From Methylobacterium marchantiae (lineage in GTDB: Bacteria > Pseudomonadota > Alphaproteobacteria > Rhizobiales > Beijerinckiaceae), in assembly GCF_022179405.1 (NCBI RefSeq), contig NZ_BPQT01000029.1, positions 62,001 through 126,000 of the forward strand: a stretch of 64,000 nucleotides of DNA. Reading direction: 5' to 3'. Positions 8,409 through 15,783 of this stretch are shown piece by piece; position 1 is the first letter of the stretch, and each line of letters starts with the position of its first letter. The translations under genes and the position numbers were made by a program. The notes below the pieces were generated by a model. The model did no database searches. It saw only the letters and a list, made by a program, of their open reading frames with translations, and was not told the origin of the DNA.

Positions 8409-9632
8409 TCATGCTGCCAGGGATTGGGAATCGGGTGCGCTGCCGCGCCCGAACATGAGGTCGTCGCGATGCCCAGCGATGGGCTCGCCGGTGCGGATCA
8501 GCGTCTTGCACCAGCCCTGCTCGGAGATGTCGCCGACGAAGACCGCGCCGAGGAGCTTGCCGTCGCCGATGATCAGCTTGCGGTAGAGACCGAGGCCGGG
8601 ATCCGACATCACCACCGTCTCGGCATCCTCCGGCGCCTCGATGGCACCGGCGGAGAAGACGGGGAGACCCGACACCTTGAGGCTGGTGGCCAGCGAGGTG
8701 CCGAGATAGGCGGCCTCCTCGCCGATGAGATGGCGGCTCAGCACCTCGGCCTGATCGTAGGCGGGTTCCACGAGGCCGTAGACCATGCCGCGATGCTCGG
8801 CGCATTCGCCGAGCGCGAAGATGCGGGGATCGGAACTCGTCATCCGGTCGTCGACCTTGATGCCGCGTCCGACATCGAGCCCGGCGCCCTGGGCGAGGAC
8901 GGCATTGGGCCGTACCCCCACCGACATCACCACGAGGTCGGCCGGCAGCACGGTGCCGTCCGACAGGACGAGGCGCTCGACCCGGCCGTCGCCCTCCACA
9001 TGGGCGGTATCGGCCTTGAGCAGTACCTTGACGCCGCGCGATTCCATGGCCCGCTTCACCAGGCCGGCGGCGTGGTGGTCGAGCTGGCGCTCCATCAGCC
9101 GGTCCATGACGTGGAGCAGGGTGGTGTCGACCCCGAGCCGGGCGAGGCCGACGGCGGCTTCCAGCCCGAGCAGGCCGCCGCCGATGACGATGGCCCTCGC
9201 CCCCGTGATCGCCGCCTTGCGGATGGCGGCGACGTCGGCGAGATCGCGGAAGGTGATGATGCCGGGCAGATCCATGCCGGGCTTCGGCAGCCGGATCGGC
9301 AGCGAGCCCACCGCCAGGACGAGCCTGTCGAAGGGCAGGACATGGGTCTCGCCGACGATGACGAGGGCGTTCTCGCGGTCGATCTGCGTCACCGGGGCGC
9401 CGGTGATGAGACGGATGCCGTGTTCCTCGTACCAGTCGAGGCCCCGGAACGCGCAGGCCGCCTCGTCCACCTCGCCGCCGAGCAACGACGAGAGCAGGAC
9501 GCGGTTATAGGCCGCCTGCGGCTCGGCGCCCACGACGGTGACGTCGTAGAGGCCGGGCGCGCGTTCGGTCAGCCGCTCCAGGAAACGCAACGACGCCATG
9601 CCGTTGCCGATGACCACCAGACGTTCCTTCAT
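8409..9632 (-). CDS. FAD/NAD(P)-dependent oxidoreductase, NirB N-terminal-like
   Basis: This 407-residue pyridine nucleotide-disulfide oxidoreductase family protein resembles the N-terminal diaphorase half of NirB or a rubredoxin/nitrite reductase reductase. An N-terminal FAD loop VVIGNGMASLRF is followed by a second Rossmann motif IVIGGGLLGLEAA near residue 150 and the FAD-binding stretch IFALGECAEHRG. It lacks the siroheme part of NirB, so it most likely supplies electrons within the nitrate/nitrite system; the acceptor is not known. The start at 9632 was chosen because MKERLVVIGNG begins the Rossmann fold exactly. The ribosome binding site is weak. It lies 16 bp after nrtD. Confidence 0.85.
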   Translation of the reverse strand: MKERLVVIGNGMASLRFLERLTERAPGLYDVTVVGAEPQAAYNRVLLSSLLGGEVDEAACAFRGLDWYEEHGIRLITGAPVTQIDRENALVIVGETHVLPFDRLVLAVGSLPIRLPKPGMDLPGIITFRDLADVAAIRKAAITGARAIVIGGGLLGLEAAVGLARLGVDTTLLHVMDRLMERQLDHHAAGLVKRAMESRGVKVLLKADTAHVEGDGRVERLVLSDGTVLPADLVVMSVGVRPNAVLAQGAGLDVGRGIKVDDRMTSSDPRIFALGECAEHRGMVYGLVEPAYDQAEVLSRHLIGEEAAYLGTSLATSLKVSGLPVFSAGAIEAPEDAETVVMSDPGLGLYRKLIIGDGKLLGAVFVGDISEQGWCKTLIRTGEPIAGHRDDLMFGRGSAPDSQSLAA

Positions 9633-9648
9633 GACGGACGTCCGATCC

Positions 9649-10443
9649 TCACGCCGCCATGGCGGGTTTGGCGTGGCGGGCATAGAGGAATTCCAGCACC
9701 GCGGCGCGGGCATGGGTGTAGGTCGCGTCTTCCACCAGTTCGAGGCGGCGGCGGGGACGCTCGAGCTCGACCTTCAGGATCTCGCCGACCGTGGCCGAGG
9801 GGCCGTTGGTCATCATCACGATGCGGTCGGACAGCAGCACCGCCTCGTCGACGTCGTGGGTGATCATGATGACGGCGTTCTTCAGCCGCGCGTGGATCTC
9901 CATCAGCGAATCCTGGAGATGGGCGCGGGTGAGCGCGTCGAGGGCGCCGAACGGCTCGTCGAGGAGCAGCACCTTGGGCTCCATCGCCAGCGCGCGGGCG
10001 ATGCCGACACGCTGCTTCATGCCGCCCGAGATCTCGTTCGGACGCCGGTCGGCGGCGTGTGTCATGTTCACGAGGGCGAGGTTGTGGTCGATCCACTCGG
10101 AGCGTTCGGCCCGGGTCTTCTTGCCCTTGAGCACCTTCTCCACGGCGAGCGCCACGTTCTCGCGCACGGTGAGCCAGGGCAGCAGGGAATGGTTCTGGAA
10201 CACCACCGCGCGGTCGGGGCCGGGGCTGTTGACCTCCTTCTCCTCGAGGAGGACGCCGCCGGTGGAGGCCTTCAGCAGGCCGGCGACGATGTTGAGCACC
10301 GTCGACTTGCCGCAGCCGGAATGGCCGATCAGCGAGACGAACTCGCCCTTGTCGATCTTCACGCTGACATCGCGCAGCACTTCGTTGGTGCGCCCGCCGC
10401 GGGTGAAGCTGATGCCGACATTCTCGATGCTGAGATAGCTCAT
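9649..10443 (-). CDS. nrtD: Nitrate/nitrite ABC transporter ATP-binding protein
   Basis: This 264-residue ATPase of the nitrate/taurine/sulfonate ABC family energises nitrate uptake. Walker A is GHSGCGKST, the signature is ISGGMKQR, and Walker B is KVLLLDEPFGALD, with the H-loop in MITHDVDEA. Identity as the nitrate member rather than a taurine or cyanate one is based on neighbours (nrtA, nrtB, nasA, nirA). Like NrtD and unlike NrtC, it has no C-terminal substrate-binding extension. It is 91 bp downstream of the permease gene. Confidence 0.92.
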   Translation of the reverse strand: MSYLSIENVGISFTRGGRTNEVLRDVSVKIDKGEFVSLIGHSGCGKSTVLNIVAGLLKASTGGVLLEEKEVNSPGPDRAVVFQNHSLLPWLTVRENVALAVEKVLKGKKTRAERSEWIDHNLALVNMTHAADRRPNEISGGMKQRVGIARALAMEPKVLLLDEPFGALDALTRAHLQDSLMEIHARLKNAVIMITHDVDEAVLLSDRIVMMTNGPSATVGEILKVELERPRRRLELVEDATYTHARAAVLEFLYARHAKPAMAA

Positions 10444-10534
10444 GGGTCTCGTGTCCCTTGGGTCTCGGGTCTCTGTGCGAGAGGCGGTCGAGGTCCCGGC
10501 GCGGGGGAGCGCCCCCCACGCCGGGAGGGTCGGA

Positions 10535-11419
10535 TCAGGCGGTGGCGCCGCGGGTGACGAGGGTGCCGATGAAGGCCACGAACCGGTCGAGGAAGAACCC
10601 GATCACCCCGACATAGACGAGGGCGACGATGATCTCGGAGATGTGCGACGAGTTCCAGGCGTCCCAGATGAAGAAGCCGATGCCGACGCCGCCGATGAGC
10701 ATCTCCGCCGCCACGATGGCGAGCCAGGACAGGCCGACGCCGATGCGCAGCCCCGTGAAGATGTAGGGGGCCGCCGAGGGCAGCATGATCTTCACGAAGA
10801 ACTCGATCGGGTTCAGCCGCAGCACCGCCGCCACGTTGCGGTAATCCTGCGGGATGTTGCGGATGCCCACCGCCGTGTTGATGATGATCGGCCAGATCGA
10901 GGTGATGAAGATCACGAAGATCGCCGAGGGCTGCCCGTCCCGGAACGCCGCGAGGGAGAGCGGCAGCCAGGCCAGCGGCGGGATCGTGCGCAGGACCTGG
11001 AAGATCGGGTCGAGGCCGCGCATGGCCCAGTCCGACTGGCCGATCAGGGTGCCGACCAGGATGCCGACGACCGTGGCCAGGGCGAAGCCGAAGGCGACGC
11101 GCTGGATGCTGGCCGAGATGTGCCAGAACAGCCCCTTGTCGGTGCCGCCGTTGTCGTAGAACGGATGGGCGATGATGTCCCACGCCTCGGTGACGACGCG
11201 CGAGGGCGGCGGCAGGCCGGCAGTGGGCCGCGAGCACAGCAATTCCCAGATCACCAGGAAGGCGATCAGGACCACGACCGGCGGGATCAGGTTGGTGGCG
11301 ATCCGGCGGAAGGTCGCCAGGGTCACGAGGGGCTTGCGCGGGGCCTTCGCTACGGCCGGCTTGGCACTCGCCTTGACGCCGGCCGGGGCCGGGGCCGCGA
11401 TGGTGGAGGTGTTGGCCAT
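10535..11419 (-). CDS. nrtB: Nitrate ABC transporter permease
   Basis: This 294-residue inner-membrane permease has about six hydrophobic segments, beginning with LIPPVVVLIAFLVIWELL. The cytoplasmic EAA-type loop that contacts the ATPase reads NVAAVLRLNPIEFF followed by the family motif LPSAAPYIFTGLRIG. The N-terminus has an Ala/Pro/Lys-rich cytoplasmic stretch of about 35 residues. The ATG at 11419 shares one base with the nrtA stop (TGATG), so the two are translationally coupled. Related permeases carry taurine or alkanesulfonates; the gene context indicates nitrate/nitrite. Confidence 0.92.
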   Translation of the reverse strand: MANTSTIAAPAPAGVKASAKPAVAKAPRKPLVTLATFRRIATNLIPPVVVLIAFLVIWELLCSRPTAGLPPPSRVVTEAWDIIAHPFYDNGGTDKGLFWHISASIQRVAFGFALATVVGILVGTLIGQSDWAMRGLDPIFQVLRTIPPLAWLPLSLAAFRDGQPSAIFVIFITSIWPIIINTAVGIRNIPQDYRNVAAVLRLNPIEFFVKIMLPSAAPYIFTGLRIGVGLSWLAIVAAEMLIGGVGIGFFIWDAWNSSHISEIIVALVYVGVIGFFLDRFVAFIGTLVTRGATA

Positions 11420-12708
11420 CACGCGATCCTCTTGATGCCGAGGCTGGACAGGTAGGCGGCTGGATCGGCGGGATCGAAGACCTTGCCGTCGAAGAAGGTC
11501 TCCTTTCCGCGCGACGTGGAGGTCGGGATCGCGGTGACGCCGAGCGCCTTGGCCGCATCGCGCCACAGGTCCTCGCGGTTCACCTTGGCGATGAGCGCCT
11601 TGGTGTCGGTCTGGGCGTCGAACTTGCCCCAGCGGATGTCCTCGGTGAGGAACCAGAGGTCGTGGCTCTGGTAGGGGTAGGACGCGTTGTCGTTCCAGAA
11701 CTTCATCACGAACGGGCTGTTCTCGACCACGCGGCCGTCGCCGTAATCGATCGAGCCCTTGATGCGGCCGGCGACGTCGCCGACGGGGACGTTCATCCAC
11801 TGGCGCTTGGCGGCGATGGCGGCGACCTCGTCCTTGTTCTCGGGCTTGTCGCACCATGCTTGCGCTTCCAGCACCGCCATCAGCAGGGCCTTGGTGGCGT
11901 TCGGGTATTTCTCGGTGAAGGAGGCGCGCATGGCGAAGGCCTTCTCCGGGTGGTCCTTCCACAGTTCGCCGGTGGTGAGCGCGGTGTAGCCGAGGCCCTG
12001 CTGCACGAGCTGCGCGTTCCACGGCTCGCCGACGCAGAAGCAATCCATCGTGCCGACCTTCATGTTCGCCACCATCTGGGGCGGCGGCACGACGATGGTC
12101 TCGATGTCCTTGTCGGGGTCGATGCCGCCGGCGGCGAGCCAGTAGCGGATCCAGAGGTCGTGAGTGCCGCCCGGGAAGGTCATGGCCGCCTTCACCGACT
12201 TGCCGGCGGCCTTCTTCTTCTCGATCGCCGTCTTGAACACCTTGGAATCGAGGGCGACCTTGGCGTCGAGATATTCCTTGGCCACCGAGACGCACTGGCC
12301 GTTGGTGTTGAGGCGCGCCAGGATGTGCATCGGCACGGGCACGTTGTTCTGGGTCACGCGGCCCGCTGAGATCAGGTAGGGCATCGGCGTCAGGATATGC
12401 GCGCCGTCGATGCCGTTGCCCTCGGAGCCGAGCACGAGGTTGTCGCGGGTGGTGCCCCAGGAGGCCTGCTTCAGCACCTCGACGTCGGGCATGCCGTGCT
12501 TGGCGAAGAACCCCTTCTCCTTGGCGACGAAGAGCGGGCTCGCATCGGTGAGGGCGATGAAGCCGAGCTTGGCGCCCTTCACCTCCGGACCGGCACCCTG
12601 TGCGAAGGCGCCGCCGGGCAGTGCGGTGCGCGCCAGAGCGGCCAGCGACAGGGTCGCGGCCGCGCCCTTCAGAAGATTGCGCCGGTTGTTCTGAAACCCA
12701 TCGATCAT
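11419..12708 (-). CDS. nrtA: Nitrate-binding protein of the ABC transporter
   Basis: This periplasmic NrtA/NasF-type solute-binding protein of 429 residues has a twin-arginine-like signal, NNRRNLLKG followed by a hydrophobic Ala/Leu stretch ending in GGAFA. The mature part carries family stretches LGFIALTDASPLFVAKE, GTHDLWIRYWLAAGG and DCFCVGEPWN. It captures nitrate/nitrite for NrtB-NrtD. The ATG at 12708 was chosen because it gives a clean Tat-like N-terminus; an upstream in-frame ATG at 12804 would lie before the leader terminator and add a non-signal extension. It is the first gene of the nas operon, controlled by the leader at 12709-12887. A soluble paralogue (NasS) is encoded just upstream. 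Confidence 0.92.
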   Translation of the reverse strand: MIDGFQNNRRNLLKGAAATLSLAALARTALPGGAFAQGAGPEVKGAKLGFIALTDASPLFVAKEKGFFAKHGMPDVEVLKQASWGTTRDNLVLGSEGNGIDGAHILTPMPYLISAGRVTQNNVPVPMHILARLNTNGQCVSVAKEYLDAKVALDSKVFKTAIEKKKAAGKSVKAAMTFPGGTHDLWIRYWLAAGGIDPDKDIETIVVPPPQMVANMKVGTMDCFCVGEPWNAQLVQQGLGYTALTTGELWKDHPEKAFAMRASFTEKYPNATKALLMAVLEAQAWCDKPENKDEVAAIAAKRQWMNVPVGDVAGRIKGSIDYGDGRVVENSPFVMKFWNDNASYPYQSHDLWFLTEDIRWGKFDAQTDTKALIAKVNREDLWRDAAKALGVTAIPTSTSRGKETFFDGKVFDPADPAAYLSSLGIKRIA

Positions 12709-12754
12709 GGAGGACTCGATCCTTCGAAGCGTGAAACAGCCGACCGGAAACACG

Positions 12755-12787
12755 AAAAAACCGCCGCCCAAGTGCAGCCGGAGGCAG
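12755..12787 (-). terminator. Leader attenuator (intrinsic terminator) in front of nrtA
   Basis: On the minus strand the arms CTGCCTCC (12787-12780) and GGCGGCGG (12768-12761) pair with one mismatch and one G-U around an 11-base loop and run straight into TTTTTT (12760-12755). It sits 47 bases before the nrtA ATG and after the two ANTAR-type hairpins, exactly where a NasT-controlled terminator is expected. The sequence AGCCGC in the second hairpin is complementary to GCGGCT (12791-12786), which overlaps the terminator's 5' arm, so the two structures may compete. Confidence 0.7.
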
Positions 12788-12815
12788 CCGCGAATGCGCG
12801 CCAACGGGTACTCGG

Positions 12816-12859
12816 GTCAGCGGCTCTGCCGACATTCGTGCTCATCGCCGTTGACGAGC
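12816..12859 (-). promoter_or_regulatory. Two-hairpin ANTAR (NasT) RNA target in the nas leader
   Basis: On the minus strand, hairpin P1 (12859-12840) is GCTCGTC-AACGGC-GATGAGC, a 7-bp stem with a six-base loop. After a 6-base linker, hairpin P2 (12833-12816) is GTCGGC-AGAGCC-GCTGAC, a 6-bp stem with a six-base loop. Both loops have A at position 1 and G at position 4, the hallmark of ANTAR-protein RNA targets. NasT, encoded at 14040-14627, is an ANTAR protein, so this is very likely its antitermination site, with NasS releasing NasT when nitrate is bound. Confidence 0.82.
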
Positions 12860-12869
12860 GGAAAGGTCT

Positions 12870-12887
12870 CAGCAGGTTCCGTGCCAA
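12870..12887 (-). promoter_or_regulatory. Sigma-54 (RpoN) type promoter of the nas operon
   Basis: The minus strand reads TTGGCACGGAACCTGCTG, matching the sigma-54 consensus YTGGCACG-N4-TTGCW with one mismatch (C for T before TGC). The -24 GG is at 12885-12884 and the -12 GC at 12873-12872, which predicts a transcript start near 12860, immediately before the first ANTAR hairpin. This fits NtrC/RpoN nitrogen control. NtrC binding sites were not assigned; a 17-base hairpin (12911-12927) and an inverted repeat (12930-12935 with 12953-12958) lie just upstream. Confidence 0.78.
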
Positions 12888-13026
12888 ACGACGTCCAGCC
12901 TGTAACCGCTCCAGGAATCGGACCTGGTCGGTGCGTTACGGGCGGTCGCGTCCGCACCCCGCGACAAAGCGTGCAATGCACAATCGAAAGGCTCGCCCTG
13001 CCGACAAAAGCGGCGTCCGGCCTCGA

Positions 13027-14043
13027 TCAGCCGTTCAGGGCAGCATCGAACAGGTCCGGGCGGTAGACCGCGCGGGCGGCGGCGCGGATATCGTCCAAGA
13101 CGGTCAGCTGCCCGGCCCGGCCCGCCTGGTCGATGCACCAATCCGCCTGATCCGAGTCCGGCCGGTGCGCCGGTTCTCCGAACCTGACGAAATGCGGGTC
13201 CCGCCGGTGGCTGCCGTCGGGATCGACGATCACGTCCCCCCGGAGCGCCCGTTCGAGGATCGGCGCGGGCACGCCGAGATAGGCTTCGCGCGCCAGAAGG
13301 GCGGCGAGTTCCTCGGTATTGCCGGGATCGGCGCACCAGCGCCCGGCCCGGTCGAGGGCGCGCACCAGGGGGCCGCACTGCTCCGCCTCGGATTCGGGCA
13401 GGGCGAGAACCTTTTCCGGGCAATCCGGCACGAGTTCGCTGCAGAGGACGGCGATGCGGCCGTAACCCTCGGCCACGGCGACGCTGTTCCAGGGGCTGCC
13501 GACGCAGAACCCGTCGATCAACTCGCGCCGCAGGGCCTCGGCGATCTGCGGCGGCGGGATCACCACGAGGCGTATCGCGGCATCGAAATCGAGGCCGCCG
13601 CGCTCGGCGAAGATCCTGAGCTGATAGGTGTGGCTGGAGAACGGATGCACCGTACCCAGCGTCAGGGGCCGTCCCTCCCGCTCCCGCCGCATGGCGATGC
13701 GCGCGAAGGCGGCGGCCACGGTGTCCACCTCGTCGTCCGCGGCCTCCATAGCCTCCCACAGGGGGCGGGACACGGTGATCGCGTTGCCGTTGAGGTTCAG
13801 CGCCATCGGCACGCAAAGCCGGGTCTGCGGTCCGCTGAGCCCGAGCGCGCTGGCGATGGCCAGGGGCGCCAGGATATGGGCGCCGTCGAGATGGCCAAGG
13901 GCCAGCTTGTCGCGCAGGGTCGCCCAGGACGGCTCGCGCACGAGGTCGAGGGTCAGGCCCTCCGCCCTGGCGAAGCCGAGTTCCGCCGCCGCGACGAGGC
14001 CGGCGGCGTCCACGAGCGGGACGTATCCGAGCGCGAGCCTCAT
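13027..14043 (-). CDS. nasS: NasS nitrate sensor, NrtA-like soluble protein
   Basis: This 338-residue NrtA-related binding protein has no signal peptide (it starts MRLALGYVPLVDAAG), so it is cytoplasmic. It shares with NrtA the stretches LDGAHILAPLAIAS and DGFCVGSPWNSVAVAEGYG. In NasS-NasT systems NasS binds NasT without nitrate and frees it when nitrate is present. The start at 14043 overlaps the nasT stop as ATGA, giving coupled synthesis of sensor and regulator. The stop is about 318 bp upstream of nrtA, and the nrtA promoter lies in that gap. Confidence 0.9.
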   Translation of the reverse strand: MRLALGYVPLVDAAGLVAAAELGFARAEGLTLDLVREPSWATLRDKLALGHLDGAHILAPLAIASALGLSGPQTRLCVPMALNLNGNAITVSRPLWEAMEAADDEVDTVAAAFARIAMRREREGRPLTLGTVHPFSSHTYQLRIFAERGGLDFDAAIRLVVIPPPQIAEALRRELIDGFCVGSPWNSVAVAEGYGRIAVLCSELVPDCPEKVLALPESEAEQCGPLVRALDRAGRWCADPGNTEELAALLAREAYLGVPAPILERALRGDVIVDPDGSHRRDPHFVRFGEPAHRPDSDQADWCIDQAGRAGQLTVLDDIRAAARAVYRPDLFDAALNG

Positions 14044-14627
14044 CCGAACAGGTCCGCCGTGGTCACGATCGCCCGGGCGATGTCGGCGATCTTGCGCTTC
14101 TCGTTCATGGCCTTGCGCCGCATCAGCTTGTAGGCGTCCTCCTCGCTCATGGAGCGGGCGGCCATGAGGATGCCCTTGGCGCGCTCGACGATCTTGCGGT
14201 CGGCCAGTTCGCCGCGCGCCTCGACGAGCTCCCTCTGGAGCCGGGCGAAGGCCTGGAAGCGCAGGATCGCGATGTCGAGGATGGACCGGATGCGCTGGGG
14301 ATGGAGCCCGTCCACCACGTAGGCCGAGATCCCGGCATCCACCGCCGCCTGCATCATCGGCACGTCGGAGCGATCGACGAACATCGCCACCGGCCGCTCC
14401 ACATGGCGGGACAGGCCCGACATCTGTTCGAGGATGTCCCGGCTCGGGCTCTCCAGATGGATCACCACCACGTCGGGGTTGAGGGCGGCGACCTGCGCGG
14501 GCAGGTCCGCGGTGTCGGGGATGATCACCACATGCGCGATCCCGGCGGCGCGCAGCCCCTCTTCGAGGATCGCGGCGCGGGCCCGGCTCGGATCGATGAC
14601 GGCGACGGTGAAGGAGGGTTCTGTCAT
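14040..14627 (-). CDS. nasT: NasT, ANTAR-domain RNA-binding antiterminator
   Basis: This 195-residue regulator has an N-terminal pseudo-receiver domain (TVAVIDPSRARAAILEEGL) and a C-terminal ANTAR domain (ELADRKIVERAKGILMAAR, then SEEDAYKLMRRKAMN), about residues 125-190. The usual phosphorylatable Asp is replaced in a NasT-like way (DVVVIHLESP). ANTAR proteins bind paired hexaloop hairpins and prevent termination, and such a pair is present in the nrtA leader. The start at 14627 begins the receiver fold; the open frame continues upstream but with non-homologous sequence. It is transcribed with nasS. Confidence 0.92.
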   Translation of the reverse strand: MTEPSFTVAVIDPSRARAAILEEGLRAAGIAHVVIIPDTADLPAQVAALNPDVVVIHLESPSRDILEQMSGLSRHVERPVAMFVDRSDVPMMQAAVDAGISAYVVDGLHPQRIRSILDIAILRFQAFARLQRELVEARGELADRKIVERAKGILMAARSMSEEDAYKLMRRKAMNEKRKIADIARAIVTTADLFG

Positions 14628-14935
14628 CGGGGCCCGATGGGCGGCGGTTCGGACGGCACGGGTGCCACGCGCCGGTAAGGGCAAGAGGCGTACCCAACCC
14701 GGACCTGAGCGGCTTCGCATCGGCACGCCGACGCTTCACCCCGCTCGGGCCTTCGACGTGTCGCAGGTTCCGGGACGCAGGACCGGTGGCCGCTTTTGCG
14801 AAACCTGCTTAGCCAAAACCGCAGGCGCGGAAAAGGCGCGGCGCCCGTCGATACGATCGAGAAAGGAAATGGCCCAGCTTCCGCCGCAAACCGGGTCGCT
14901 TATGGACGCTTCGGGGCGAGAGGCGAGGTGTTCGG
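14628..14935. other. Divergent intergenic region nasT / hypothetical protein
   Basis: This is 308 bp between two divergently read genes, so it should hold both promoters. I checked for a second sigma-54 site (a TTGGC occurs near 14815 on the minus strand) but the GG-GC spacing is wrong. No hairpin pair like the nrtA leader was seen. Confidence 0.5.
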
Positions 14936-15610
14936 ATGGTGGAGTGCCGCATATCGCAGCCCGTCGAGGACGCTTTCGTGTCCGAGGCCGGGTCCGGCAT
15001 GGCGCTTCCGCTGCTGCCGACGCTCGCCGTCGCCGTGATCGTGTCCGCCGCCTCGTTCCTGTGCCAGGCGCCGTCCGCGCCGGCGCCCGCGACTTTCGTC
15101 GAGACCCGGATGGTCGAGATGGAGAGCCGGCCGGTCCAGGCCGAGGCGACGGAGACGGTCGCCGCCTTCGTCCCCGCCGCCCTCGCCTTCCGCGATCAGT
15201 TTCCGCTGCGCGACCACTTCGTCGTGAGCGCCGAGGCCGCGCCGCGCAAGGCCACGACCCGCGTCGCCGCCAAGCCGAACCTGCGTCGTCGGGATGCCGC
15301 GCGCTCCGACATGGCGAAGGCCGATTCGGTCAAGACCGACGCGACGCGACCGCCATCGGTGGTCGCCGCCAAGGCGCTGCCCTCCTCGCCCGAGCCGCTG
15401 AGGGCGCAGGCCGAGGCGGAGGAGAACCTTCTTCCCGATCTCGCCCTCCCCTTCGCGCCGGCGATCTCCGCCATCAGCCGCGCCGGCAGTTTCGTCAGCG
15501 TCCAGAGTGCGGTGGCGGGCGCGAAAGTCGTCTCCTTCGGCGGCGCGCGAGTGGTCGCCCTCGGCAATGTCGTCACCGGTCTCGTCGACCGCCTGCCGCT
15601 CCAGCCCTGA
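14936..15610 (+). CDS. Hypothetical protein with one membrane segment
   Basis: This is a 224-residue protein of unknown function. It has one hydrophobic segment, LPLLPTLAVAVIVSAASFL (about residues 24-42), followed by an Ala/Pro/Lys-rich low-complexity region and a C-terminal stretch richer in Val, Ala and Ser. A later start at Met22 (14999) would place the hydrophobic segment at the N-terminus as a signal-anchor and is a reasonable alternative. It is divergent from nasT. No recognisable domain. Confidence 0.6.
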   Translation: MVECRISQPVEDAFVSEAGSGMALPLLPTLAVAVIVSAASFLCQAPSAPAPATFVETRMVEMESRPVQAEATETVAAFVPAALAFRDQFPLRDHFVVSAEAAPRKATTRVAAKPNLRRRDAARSDMAKADSVKTDATRPPSVVAAKALPSSPEPLRAQAEAEENLLPDLALPFAPAISAISRAGSFVSVQSAVAGAKVVSFGGARVVALGNVVTGLVDRLPLQP

Positions 15611-15783
15611 CCCCTTCGGGTCCGATCCCCGACCGGCCCCGGCCATCGTGGATTAGGCCCTGTTCGCGGTGTCTTTCCGAGCCTTGCCGCTGGATTCTCC
15701 CGTCCTCGGGGACTAGGTGAGCCTTCGTCGACGAGACGGGCGCGACGAAGGCAATGCCGCGGGGTCCCGCGGCGAGGATGCGA

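Noticed and set aside
14800-14830. Second sigma-54 promoter in front of nasT.
   Set aside because: TTGGC is present on the minus strand but no GC occurs at the required spacing.
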